This document shows positions 1 through 8,142 of a stretch of 44,169 bases of DNA, one piece after another. Below the pieces are notes generated by a model, which searched no databases, was not told the DNA's origin, and saw nothing but the letters and a program-made list of their open reading frames with translations. The stretch covers positions 1 through 44,169 of the forward strand of contig CAMCWF010000018.1 in assembly GCA_945882095.1 (NCBI GenBank). Direction: 5' to 3'. A program made the translations under genes and the position numbers. This stretch comes from Chryseobacterium gleum (GTDB taxonomy: Bacteria > Bacteroidota > Bacteroidia > Flavobacteriales_D > Crocinitomicaceae). Numbering within the stretch: position 1 is the first letter of the stretch; each line of letters begins with the position of its first letter.

Positions 1-1
1 T

Positions 2-766
2 TAATTCATCAAGAATTTCCTTGGTAAGTCCAAATTGCATAGAATATTCTCTTAAACTTGGAAAATACTGTATGTCTTGGCGCTCTAATTGAATTCTTAA
101 CATATTAGCTACGTCACACCACATCAAAGCCTCCCTTAAATTGTGACTCACTTTAACATTTAATTTTTCTATGTGCTTTGGTATCAAAGCAGAGGGCCCG
201 CAAACCATAACCTCAGCGCCCATTTTTTGCAAGCAATAAATGTTCGACAATGCGACCCTTGAATGTAATATGTCCCCTATGATTACGATTTTTTTTCCTT
301 CAACATCGCCAAGCTTTTCCTTGATGGAATAGGCGTCTAACAATGCCTGTGTTGGATGCTCATGGGTACCGTCTCCTGCATTGATTACTTTGGCTTTAAT
401 GTGTTTGGTAAGGTAAAGGGCTGAGCCGGGAGATTCATGACGCAAGACAACCATATCAACCTTCATTGAAAGGATATTATTAACGGTATCTACCAATGTT
501 TCTCCTTTTTTCAAGGAACTGCTTGAGGCTGAGAAATTAACAACATCAGCAGACAATCGCTTCGCTGCCAGCTCAAAAGACAACCGCGTACGTGTAGAAT
601 TTTCAAAAAACAAATTGGCAATGGTGATGTCCCGCAGGGAAGGAACTTTCTTGATGGGACGATTGATTACATCCTTGAATGAATCGGCTGTTTTAAAGAT
701 GATTTCAATGTCCTCTCGACTCAAATCTTTAATTCCAATAAGATGCGAAACACTTAGATTATTCAT
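2..766 (-). CDS. pyrB: Aspartate carbamoyltransferase catalytic chain, C-terminus cut by window edge
   Basis: Condenses carbamoyl phosphate with aspartate, the committed step of pyrimidine synthesis, in the cytosol. I translated 255 residues from the ATG at 766; the frame is still open at base 2, so about 50 residues of the usual ~305 lie outside the window. The carbamoyl-phosphate loop FENSTRTRLSFE is at residues 54-65, RHESPG at 109-114 and HPTQ at 137-140, all as expected for a catalytic chain. The start overlaps the end of pyrR by 8 bases in ATGAATAA, so the two genes are almost certainly co-transcribed and translationally coupled. Nothing is known here about a pyrI regulatory chain, which would lie outside the window. 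Confidence 0.95.
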   Translation of the reverse strand, partial: MNNLSVSHLIGIKDLSREDIEIIFKTADSFKDVINRPIKKVPSLRDITIANLFFENSTRTRLSFELAAKRLSADVVNFSASSSSLKKGETLVDTVNNILSMKVDMVVLRHESPGSALYLTKHIKAKVINAGDGTHEHPTQALLDAYSIKEKLGDVEGKKIVIIGDILHSRVALSNIYCLQKMGAEVMVCGPSALIPKHIEKLNVKVSHNLREALMWCDVANMLRIQLERQDIQYFPSLREYSMQFGLTKEILDEL

Positions 767-1307
767 TTCCTTCTTTCAAGTATAAAACAACTTTATCTTC
801 TCCATCCACCTCTTTCCAATTTACCGATACCCTTTCATTGTCCAAGGAATCAACAGATTTACCAATGTAATCTGCTTGAATGGGTAAATCCCTTTGAAAA
901 CGTCTGTCAATGAGCACCATTAGCTCCACCTTTTGGGGACGACCAAATGCCAACAACGCATCTAATCCAGATCTTATGGTTCTTCCCGTGAATAACACAT
1001 CATCTACCAAAACAACCTTTTTTCCCTCAATTGAAAAATCAATATTTGTAACACTGGGAATAAGCGGCTTTTCCCGCCTGCGAAAATCATCTCGATAAAA
1101 AGTAATATCCAAACTTCCGCATAGCGGTTTTTTACTCAAAATCTCCCCTAATCTTTCTCTTAAGCGCTCCACTACATGAATTCCTCGAGGCTGCATACCT
1201 ATGAGAACAGTGTTTGAAAAGTCAGAATGTTGTTCGATTAATTCGTGGCAAAGACGTGTAATGGTCAAATCCAATTGGTTGGAAGTAAGAATCACTTGAT
1301 TGTCCAT
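759..1307 (-). CDS. pyrR: PyrR, pyrimidine regulatory protein / uracil phosphoribosyltransferase
   Basis: A 182-residue phosphoribosyltransferase-fold protein. In the PyrR family it binds pyr mRNA in response to UMP and can make UMP from uracil and PRPP. The PRPP-binding motif VVLVDDVLFTGRT is at residues 98-110. I chose the ATG at 1307 over an in-frame TTG at 1316, because that TTG overlaps a perfect TAnnTTTG -7 box (1314-1321, minus strand). The gene leads pyrR-pyrB, overlapping pyrB by 8 bases. With the box only 6 bases from the ATG there is no leader to hold a PyrR attenuator here, so regulation elsewhere or purely enzymatic activity should be considered. Confidence 0.93.
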   Translation of the reverse strand: MDNQVILTSNQLDLTITRLCHELIEQHSDFSNTVLIGMQPRGIHVVERLRERLGEILSKKPLCGSLDITFYRDDFRRREKPLIPSVTNIDFSIEGKKVVLVDDVLFTGRTIRSGLDALLAFGRPQKVELMVLIDRRFQRDLPIQADYIGKSVDSLDNERVSVNWKEVDGEDKVVLYLKEGNE

Positions 1308-1313
1308 TAGGGG

Positions 1314-1321
1314 CAAAGATA
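1314..1321 (-). promoter_or_regulatory. Candidate -7 element of pyrR-pyrB
   Basis: TATCTTTG on the minus strand fits the Bacteroidota -7 consensus TAnnTTTG and lies 6 bases before the chosen pyrR ATG. No TTG was found 17-23 bases upstream, so the -33 part is absent or degenerate. The predicted transcript starts at or beside the ATG. Confidence 0.5.
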
Positions 1322-1360
1322 AAAGTTAAATTCAATATGGGACGAAAAAATCCCGGAAGT

Positions 1361-1840
1361 TTATTTTCCTAAAATCAAACAAGTAGCGTATGCTTTAATC
1401 GCCAATCCATTGCCAAATGAATCCACCTGTTCATGCGTAGTCGCTTTGATTGAAACCGCATCCAATTCAACTTTCAAAATTTCAGCAATGACAGATTGCA
1501 TTTCGGGGATATGGGGATTTAACTTAGGTTTTTCAAGTACCACTGTTGCATCCATATTTTCTGTACGATAGCCTTTTTTATCTAACAAATCAACGACGTT
1601 AGCCAATAAAATTTTAGAATCTATCCCTTTATACTGTGGGTCCTTGTCAGAAAAATGAAAACCGATGTCCCTAAGATTGGCAGCTCCAAGGAGGGCATCA
1701 CAAATGGCATGAAGAAGAACATCAGCGTCAGAATGACCCACCGCACCAAATTCAGATGGTATTTGAATTCCTCCGACCATTAAAGGCAGACCAACATCCA
1801 ATCGATGCACATCTATTCCAAAACCCACCCTAATTTTCAT
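1361..1840 (-). CDS. ispF: 2-C-methyl-D-erythritol 2,4-cyclodiphosphate synthase
   Basis: Cyclises CDP-methylerythritol 2-phosphate to the 2,4-cyclodiphosphate with release of CMP, in the non-mevalonate isoprenoid pathway. The 159-residue length is normal for this homotrimeric enzyme. Metal ligands are visible as D10 and H12 in GIDVH and H44 in GHSDADVLLHAICDAL; the conserved C-terminal segment TTHEQVDSFGNGLAI is present. The ATG is 4 bases after the porV stop codon, so it is probably expressed from the porU-porV transcript. The physical link between isoprenoid synthesis and secretion looks like operon packing; I infer no functional coupling. Confidence 0.96.
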   Translation of the reverse strand: MKIRVGFGIDVHRLDVGLPLMVGGIQIPSEFGAVGHSDADVLLHAICDALLGAANLRDIGFHFSDKDPQYKGIDSKILLANVVDLLDKKGYRTENMDATVVLEKPKLNPHIPEMQSVIAEILKVELDAVSIKATTHEQVDSFGNGLAIKAYATCLILGK

Positions 1841-1844
1841 GGTA

Positions 1845-3101
1845 TTATTCTCCTGATTTCACAACCTTTCGGTCCCCTAAATACAACCGTAAAGTGAAAC
1901 GTAAGGTATTCGCCAAAGGACTTTGACGACCATTTAAAGAAGCAAGATAAGAAAAATCAATACCAAACATATTGTATTTCAAGCTAGCTCCCAAATTCAT
2001 ATACTGTCGATTTCCTTTGTTACGGTTTTCGTAAAATACACCTGAACGGATGGCAAATGTTTCATTGTACCACCATTCAAGACCTGCTGCAATGTTGAAT
2101 TCAGTAAGTTCCTCTTTAAACTTTGATCCTTTAACTATTTCGTAGGTTCCGTCGTTGTTTTGAATGTAATCTCCATTGGCATCCTTAGCAACCACACCTG
2201 GCGCATCGTAGAAGGACTGCAACATTCCATTAATCACCCCAACATCACTTGATTTACCTGAAATGATTGCTCCCGTAGTTTTGTCGTAAATGGCAGGCGA
2301 TGGGACAAGAAGCTTTTGAATATCTACTGAATAAGTTACCGTATTATAGGAGTCATATTTTGCCTGGATTGAATTTCCAATTTTTAAATTAATTGGAATG
2401 AAATCTCTTTTGGCCAATACAGAGTATGCTACTTTATTTCCAATATTGTTAATCGTGGTCGCAAACATGTACGTCGCATCTGTTTTTCCGATTTTAACAC
2501 GGTCGTTGTAATAGGCAAACGACAAGTCAGCTGCCCCTACCTTACCGGCCTTTGTATTCACGCCTGCCACTGTGAGACCACCTGTAAGGTTTGAATAGGC
2601 AAATTTACCATTGATACCTATGCTAAAATGATCTGAAAGTTTAAAAGCATATGCGCCTGTTAATTCAAACTCGCTGGGTTTATCATTTCGCAATACATTT
2701 CCAGAGGCATCTGTAAAGGTAATTTCACCCAAACTAAAATAGCGTAAAGCACCTCCTACTGAATGCTTTTTGTTGAAGCGATAATATCCTGATAAATAGG
2801 ATAAATGCATGTCATTCGTGAGTTGACGAAGCCAAGGAGTGTACGACAAACTTATTTCACTGCTTTTTTGAGAAAAACTCAATCCGGCTGTATTCCAATA
2901 GACAGATGTTGAACTTGGACTTAGCGCCGTCCCAGCATCTCCCATTCCACCTGCCCTTGAGTCAGGGGTAATTGCCATAAAAGGCAATGCTGAAGTAATG
3001 GTATTCAATTGTAAATCGTTCACATTTGCGCCACTATTTTGTGCATAAAGAAGTGGAATCGGAGCAATGTTCAGTAAAAAAAGAAAGAAAATATTTTTCA
3101 T
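1845..3101 (-). CDS. porV: PorV (LptO), type IX secretion outer-membrane protein
   Basis: A 418-residue outer-membrane beta-barrel of the PorV/FadL-like type. In characterised type IX systems PorV binds cargo leaving the translocon and delivers it to the PorU sortase. An N-terminal signal peptide ends near residue 20 (IPLLYAQ). The mature N-terminus is rich in Gly and Ser (DSRAGGMGDAGTALS), a PorV hallmark, and alternating hydrophobic strands run to an aromatic-rich C-terminus (TLRFTLRLYLGDRK). It follows porU by 54 bases on the same strand, matching the conserved porU-porV pair, and precedes ispF by 4. Some extracellular-loop sequence, around residues 270-330, is variable in appearance. Confidence 0.95.
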   Translation of the reverse strand: MKNIFFLFLLNIAPIPLLYAQNSGANVNDLQLNTITSALPFMAITPDSRAGGMGDAGTALSPSSTSVYWNTAGLSFSQKSSEISLSYTPWLRQLTNDMHLSYLSGYYRFNKKHSVGGALRYFSLGEITFTDASGNVLRNDKPSEFELTGAYAFKLSDHFSIGINGKFAYSNLTGGLTVAGVNTKAGKVGAADLSFAYYNDRVKIGKTDATYMFATTINNIGNKVAYSVLAKRDFIPINLKIGNSIQAKYDSYNTVTYSVDIQKLLVPSPAIYDKTTGAIISGKSSDVGVINGMLQSFYDAPGVVAKDANGDYIQNNDGTYEIVKGSKFKEELTEFNIAAGLEWWYNETFAIRSGVFYENRNKGNRQYMNLGASLKYNMFGIDFSYLASLNGRQSPLANTLRFTLRLYLGDRKVVKSGE

Positions 3102-3155
3102 CTAAAAATGATTCGGGGGCTAATATACGCAAATCGACTGCTTTTATTGCAAGGC

Positions 3156-6100
3156 TTATTTTAAAATAACCAATTTTTCGGTACCCTCGGCCTTTTTACC
3201 ATCTGAGGTTCTATATTCAAAATGATAGATGTAAACTCCTTTCGCCAAAGCGTCCCCAAACTCATCTCTGCCATCCCATGAAATCCCCCGAATTGTAAAT
3301 CCTTTGGTAAGGACATTCTCTGAGATGGTTTTTACCAACCTACCGCTTATGGTGTAAATTTGAATTTGAACATCGAGGTTATCGCATGACTGATTGTGTT
3401 CAATCATAAATTCTGTATGCGTAGTAAATGGATTAGGGTAGTTAATCAACCTTTTGATACTTGGGGTGGCCTCCTCTTGAACGTGGAAGTTGATTTGAGC
3501 ATCAGAGGGATTGTTGTTTACATCCCAGATTTTCACCTTCAATGTGTGTGCGCCTGCGGATAGTCCGCTAAACGGATATTTTACGCTGCCAGACTGATAG
3601 GTATTTAAGTCAGAAACATAATAATCATTTAACAAAATGGGGTCTGAGGTTTTACCATCCAAAATCGCCGTTAAATCATGCCCAATGCCATTTCCTACGG
3701 TGTTTACTCCGTTTTCGTCAAATATTTTTAAGAAAAGAACAGGGTTTTCGTCGGTATTTCCACCCATTACGAAATTTTCATCGTTTAAATAAACTTGCAA
3801 TTCCGGACCTACCGAATCAACGATACCATTCGGATTTAGCCCACCTATGTAAAAACTTGTATCTACACCGATTGCATCTATTGAGTTGCTAAAAGCATAA
3901 TAACTCAATTTTCCCAATCCGTAATTTAAAGCGATGTCCTTTGGTACAATGAAGCTAAATTCAAAATAACCATTTACAACCGACGCTTTTCCTTTGTAAA
4001 TAACATTCCTTTGCAATTCAAAATTTATAACAGGCGAACCTGGATCTTGGGACAAGGTTAAGTTGTTTTTAATTTTATCAAATACAGAAGGAACCACAGT
4101 ACCATTAAATCCAGTTAAGGGTTGGTTATTAAAATCAGTGACGTGACCTTTAACGGTTACCTTGCGCAAAGCATTTAAGGTGTCTTGGAATACCATTGGT
4201 TGTCCATTGATACTGTCAGTTACCACGTTGTAACTTGGAAGAGCCAATCGCAATGCAGGATCTCCGATGAGGGTGAAACTTCTTTTATTGTCTGAGGCTT
4301 GCGCTGAATTTTTTGTGTTTTGTACAATTTCACCAAATGTTTTAGGAAGATTTTGATTATCTCTTTGAAATACACTGTTGAAAAATGCATTCCCGACACT
4401 TGAATTCACACCAAAAAATACGGATCGAGTCGTTGTCATTAAAGCGATTGCAGCGCCCGTAGGATTCAATGCTGCCCATTCCCCTGCTGAAACACGAGAG
4501 GGGTCATCAAACTTAGTAAACTCGCAAGTTGCTGAGACGAACAAGGTCAATGCATTGATGTTTTCCCAAGATTTAATTTGAGGAATCGTAACCACCCTTT
4601 CTTCAGCTAAACCGACCTCCCCACCATGACCGACATAATTCAGGACCAATGTTCCTCGTTTAACCCTATCAGATATTGCATCCAACGCATCCGGGTAACG
4701 TTGTCCACCTGCAGAAGTTTGTTGAGGATATGCATCCAAATAAATTTTATCACAATTCATTTCGCGGTGGTTTGTTTTCATTAGGGCATACTGCGGTTCA
4801 GTATCGTTTTTGATAAAATAACCATTCTCTTCATCATCGGCAACTTGTGTCACTTTTGTTCGCCAATCGCCAAAGGTAGATTTGAGTGTATCGTCCAAAC
4901 AACAATTACCAACGGAAGATGAAAACAAATCTGAACCATTCATCATATAATGGGCTATTTTATCAACTTGTTGCCTTGCTTGGGTTTGATCACTAACCAA
5001 TAACCTACCTATGCCTATATCCAATAAATCTGAATCATAAATGGCCTCGTCGTCATCTAACATTCCATAAAAATCATCTGTTACCATTGCACTGATGTGA
5101 TTTTCACTTTCATCTACCTGGTATGTTAAAACATAATTGTTGTTATTGGCTACACGTCCCTTTGGGTCATAGGTTCCGTCCCCGAATAAGCACATGTACT
5201 TTAACATTTTTGTACCATTTTGATTCGCTCGATCGTAAAACATTTTTGCAAATTTCCTGATGGCGACAGGATCTTGTGCTCCGGAGCTAAATTCATTAAA
5301 AATCTTATCCGTACGAACCACATGAACCTCAAGTCCCTGGTTTCGATGTAAATCCGCCAATCGTTCAGCTTGGGAGATAAAGTCAGGATGGGTGATGATA
5401 AGGTAATCTACTTGAGGCAAGGCATGTAAATTTTGAGGCGTTACACTTCCAATAAATGTTGGCGTGTAAAACGTAAGGTTATTTGAAGCAACAAATTCAG
5501 TATAGACCTCCTTAGTCCAAAATTCGCAAGTGAGTCCGTTGTTGTTTGTAATGATTTTTTTCGGCTGATGTGGGGTGCTTAAATCCCAAACAAATCCACT
5601 GGTGGGGAAATTACTGATCTGGTATTTTGCTATCTTGGTTGTGTCTTGTTGTGTCAAATTTCTAAAACCAAATTGAGAAGCATAAAAAACCAAGTTTCGA
5701 CGACAATTTAGTAAAATACGGTCTAAATAAGTTAGTGTATTTGGACTGTTTCGGGTAATTGAGACCAAAAAAGAAATGTCATTTGAAGTTGGGTTTGGAT
5801 CGGTAAAATTCGAAATTGATTTATTGAAATCATATGGAGATACGGGTAATGTGCTTTGGTAAAGTAAGCTGCCATTGCTGTAATACTTTTGTGATGTACC
5901 AGCTGCTAACTGGGAATTAGACGCCAAAGAAACCTTGTATCTTACAGATTGTGTTTGGTCCAAATTAGGAATTGAAAATTGAAAGGATTTTGTTAGTTCA
6001 ACATCGAACAATTCACCATACCATCGTTTTCCACCACCAACCAAAGAAACTAAATCAGCCTCGTGAAGATCGCGGTAATCATAGGAATTAAACACAATTT

Positions 6101-6989
6101 GTTCCGTTCCACTTGACAAATCTACGGATTGAATGGTAAGGGGATTTTTTGCAGCGTCGATATTTATGAAGTAAAAGGATTGATCTGAATATGGATTTCT
6201 ACGCTGTTCGAAACCAGTTGTACCACTTGGGTACCATTTATGTGGACCGTATGCGTAAAACAAAATATAGTCGTTGTCATCAAAACTATTGTCATTCCCT
6301 CCAATAATTTCGATGGCATTCTCTGCCAAGTCGTCCGTATAAGGAGCTGAATTTAATTCCGGTAAACAGCCTTCTCCATTGCCAAAAACATGAATGTGCT
6401 TGGGATTAAGTCCACTGGTTTGAATTCCCATTGAATTCAAGAACGATTTATCTATTTTGTAAATTCCATCCGCAGTTACTGCGACTTTATACCATGCGCC
6501 AGATCCTGGTGCCAATGCGGAAGTTAGGGCAAAGTCTTTCTCCTTGGGTAAGTTCGCTTTAGGCTCCAGGGAAACGGAAAGTTCTGTGATTTTTAAGATT
6601 TGATTTCCTTTTTTGTAAAACGGTTGAATAAAGATTGATAAATAAGCATCTTCTCCAGCTTTTGTAACTTTCATAGAAGGATCAAAAGATGTAGGAAGCG
6701 CGATACCCATGGTTTCTAAATACATTATATCATCCGTCGTAGCTAGGACTGTTTGAAATCCACTTAACGTAGGAACAAACCCAATTGATTTCACTCTTTC
6801 TAAAAAATGATAGGATGGGACGCCATTGTCAGGAACATGATTTTGAATGGTAGGTATTTTTACAGGCTTTTCATTCAAGATATATTCTGTAGACTGTGAC
6901 CACGGGATCGTAACAATGATTTTCTGCCCCAAAAGCAAATAAGGAGCTCCAAAAAAGAAAGTTAAAACAATTAAAGTGGACTTTATCAT
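3156..6989 (-). CDS. porU: PorU, type IX secretion system C-terminal signal peptidase (sortase)
   Basis: A 1277-residue gingipain-family (C25) cysteine protease anchored at the cell surface. In known systems it cuts the C-terminal sorting domain from cargo and joins the new C-terminus to A-LPS. There is a signal peptide (residues 1 to about 21). The C25 catalytic pair is visible as H788 in NYVGHGGE and C822 in SATCEFTK, 34 residues apart, which matches the family spacing. The C-terminus is itself a type-A sorting-like domain (NYPNPF near residue 1190, then GRLVKTI and KGVYIYHFEY), known in PorU to be retained rather than cleaved. It lies upstream of porV and divergent from the PorP/SprF gene, with 105 bases between them. 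Confidence 0.97.
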   Translation of the reverse strand: MIKSTLIVLTFFFGAPYLLLGQKIIVTIPWSQSTEYILNEKPVKIPTIQNHVPDNGVPSYHFLERVKSIGFVPTLSGFQTVLATTDDIMYLETMGIALPTSFDPSMKVTKAGEDAYLSIFIQPFYKKGNQILKITELSVSLEPKANLPKEKDFALTSALAPGSGAWYKVAVTADGIYKIDKSFLNSMGIQTSGLNPKHIHVFGNGEGCLPELNSAPYTDDLAENAIEIIGGNDNSFDDNDYILFYAYGPHKWYPSGTTGFEQRRNPYSDQSFYFINIDAAKNPLTIQSVDLSSGTEQIVFNSYDYRDLHEADLVSLVGGGKRWYGELFDVELTKSFQFSIPNLDQTQSVRYKVSLASNSQLAAGTSQKYYSNGSLLYQSTLPVSPYDFNKSISNFTDPNPTSNDISFLVSITRNSPNTLTYLDRILLNCRRNLVFYASQFGFRNLTQQDTTKIAKYQISNFPTSGFVWDLSTPHQPKKIITNNNGLTCEFWTKEVYTEFVASNNLTFYTPTFIGSVTPQNLHALPQVDYLIITHPDFISQAERLADLHRNQGLEVHVVRTDKIFNEFSSGAQDPVAIRKFAKMFYDRANQNGTKMLKYMCLFGDGTYDPKGRVANNNNYVLTYQVDESENHISAMVTDDFYGMLDDDEAIYDSDLLDIGIGRLLVSDQTQARQQVDKIAHYMMNGSDLFSSSVGNCCLDDTLKSTFGDWRTKVTQVADDEENGYFIKNDTEPQYALMKTNHREMNCDKIYLDAYPQQTSAGGQRYPDALDAISDRVKRGTLVLNYVGHGGEVGLAEERVVTIPQIKSWENINALTLFVSATCEFTKFDDPSRVSAGEWAALNPTGAAIALMTTTRSVFFGVNSSVGNAFFNSVFQRDNQNLPKTFGEIVQNTKNSAQASDNKRSFTLIGDPALRLALPSYNVVTDSINGQPMVFQDTLNALRKVTVKGHVTDFNNQPLTGFNGTVVPSVFDKIKNNLTLSQDPGSPVINFELQRNVIYKGKASVVNGYFEFSFIVPKDIALNYGLGKLSYYAFSNSIDAIGVDTSFYIGGLNPNGIVDSVGPELQVYLNDENFVMGGNTDENPVLFLKIFDENGVNTVGNGIGHDLTAILDGKTSDPILLNDYYVSDLNTYQSGSVKYPFSGLSAGAHTLKVKIWDVNNNPSDAQINFHVQEEATPSIKRLINYPNPFTTHTEFMIEHNQSCDNLDVQIQIYTISGRLVKTISENVLTKGFTIRGISWDGRDEFGDALAKGVYIYHFEYRTSDGKKAEGTEKLVILK

Positions 6990-7094
6990 GGCGTAAATTT
7001 AAGGCGAATGTCCAAAAACGAAAAGGCATTTTAATTATTTCAAATTAATTACGATATTTGTAACCAAGTTAAATAAACTCCGTAATAGCGCCTC

Positions 7095-8090
7095 GTGAAA
7101 AAAGGATTAGTTATCATTTCATATCATGCAACGTTTGTTGCTGCGTTGTTGTTCGTTTTGATGGGCACAACCAACCATACCTTTGCACAGGACCCAACTT
7201 TTACACAGTTTTATTCTAATCCAGTATATCTTAATCCTGCTTTGGCAGGAACAACTGGTTGTCCACGATTCACATTGAATTATAGGAACGAATGGCCGCA
7301 ATTGACGGGTAATTATGTTACGTATTCAGCTGCTTACGATTCATATGTAAAAGACATTAAAGGTGGAATTGGAATTATCGCTACTTATGACAGACAGGCG
7401 GAAGGAACGATTTCAACCACTATGTTAGGGGGGATTTACTCGTACAATTTGAAAATCAATCGCAAAGTTTCTTTGAATTTTGGGGTAAGAGCAGCATACA
7501 TTCAAAAGTATTTGGATTGGGAAAAACTAACCTTTGGTGACATGATAGATCCACGACGTGGATTTATTTACCAAACAGGAGATGTGCCTAGAGGGGGTAA
7601 ACGCGGTTTGTTCGATGCAAGTGCTGGTGCAATTGTTTTCAGCAAATACTTTTATGGGGGATTAGCAGCTCATCATATTAATACACCTGATGAGTCAATG
7701 ATTTTAGGGGTTAGTAAATTACCAATGAGATTGACTGTTCATATGGGGGGTACGATTCCTATTGGAAGAAGAGGCAGGTATACAGATGGTACTACCATTA
7801 AACCCGCAATAATTTATCAGAATCAGAATGGTTTTCAAGAGTTGAACATCGGAGGGTACCTAAATTATGAGCGATTGAATCTTGGTGTTTGGTATAGAAA
7901 CCGTGATGCTATGGTCTTCATCGTCGGTGTAAAAGCCGACAACTTCAGGGTTGGATACAGTTATGATTTAACAGTTTCTAGACTAGGAAATGGATTAACG
8001 GGAGGATCACATGAGGTGTCTTTTCAACTGGATTTAAAATGTAAAAAGAAACCAAAGAATTTTAGAAAAATTTCTTGTCCATCTTTTTAA
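7095..8090 (+). CDS. PorP/SprF family type IX secretion membrane protein
   Basis: A 331-residue outer-membrane protein of the PorP/SprF family. Members of this family assist export or surface attachment of particular type IX cargo, or join the core machine. The hallmark start of the mature region, QDPTFTQFYSNPVYLNPALAG, follows a signal peptide of about 31 residues; the rest is typical beta-barrel sequence. The start is a GTG (7095); no ATG nearby would keep the signal peptide. It is divergent from porU and precedes gldJ on the same strand by about 50 bases. I do not assign PorP or SprF specifically, because many Bacteroidota carry several paralogues. Confidence 0.92.
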   Translation: MKKGLVIISYHATFVAALLFVLMGTTNHTFAQDPTFTQFYSNPVYLNPALAGTTGCPRFTLNYRNEWPQLTGNYVTYSAAYDSYVKDIKGGIGIIATYDRQAEGTISTTMLGGIYSYNLKINRKVSLNFGVRAAYIQKYLDWEKLTFGDMIDPRRGFIYQTGDVPRGGKRGLFDASAGAIVFSKYFYGGLAAHHINTPDESMILGVSKLPMRLTVHMGGTIPIGRRGRYTDGTTIKPAIIYQNQNGFQELNIGGYLNYERLNLGVWYRNRDAMVFIVGVKADNFRVGYSYDLTVSRLGNGLTGGSHEVSFQLDLKCKKKPKNFRKISCPSF

Positions 8091-8142
8091 TTGTAACTTA
8101 TTATTAAAAACTGAATTTAACTTGAGCCTAAATAACTTAAAT

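Noticed and set aside
1308..1316. TTG at 1316 as the pyrR start
   Set aside because: It would overlap the TATCTTTG box and add only three residues; the ATG at 1307 is better placed.
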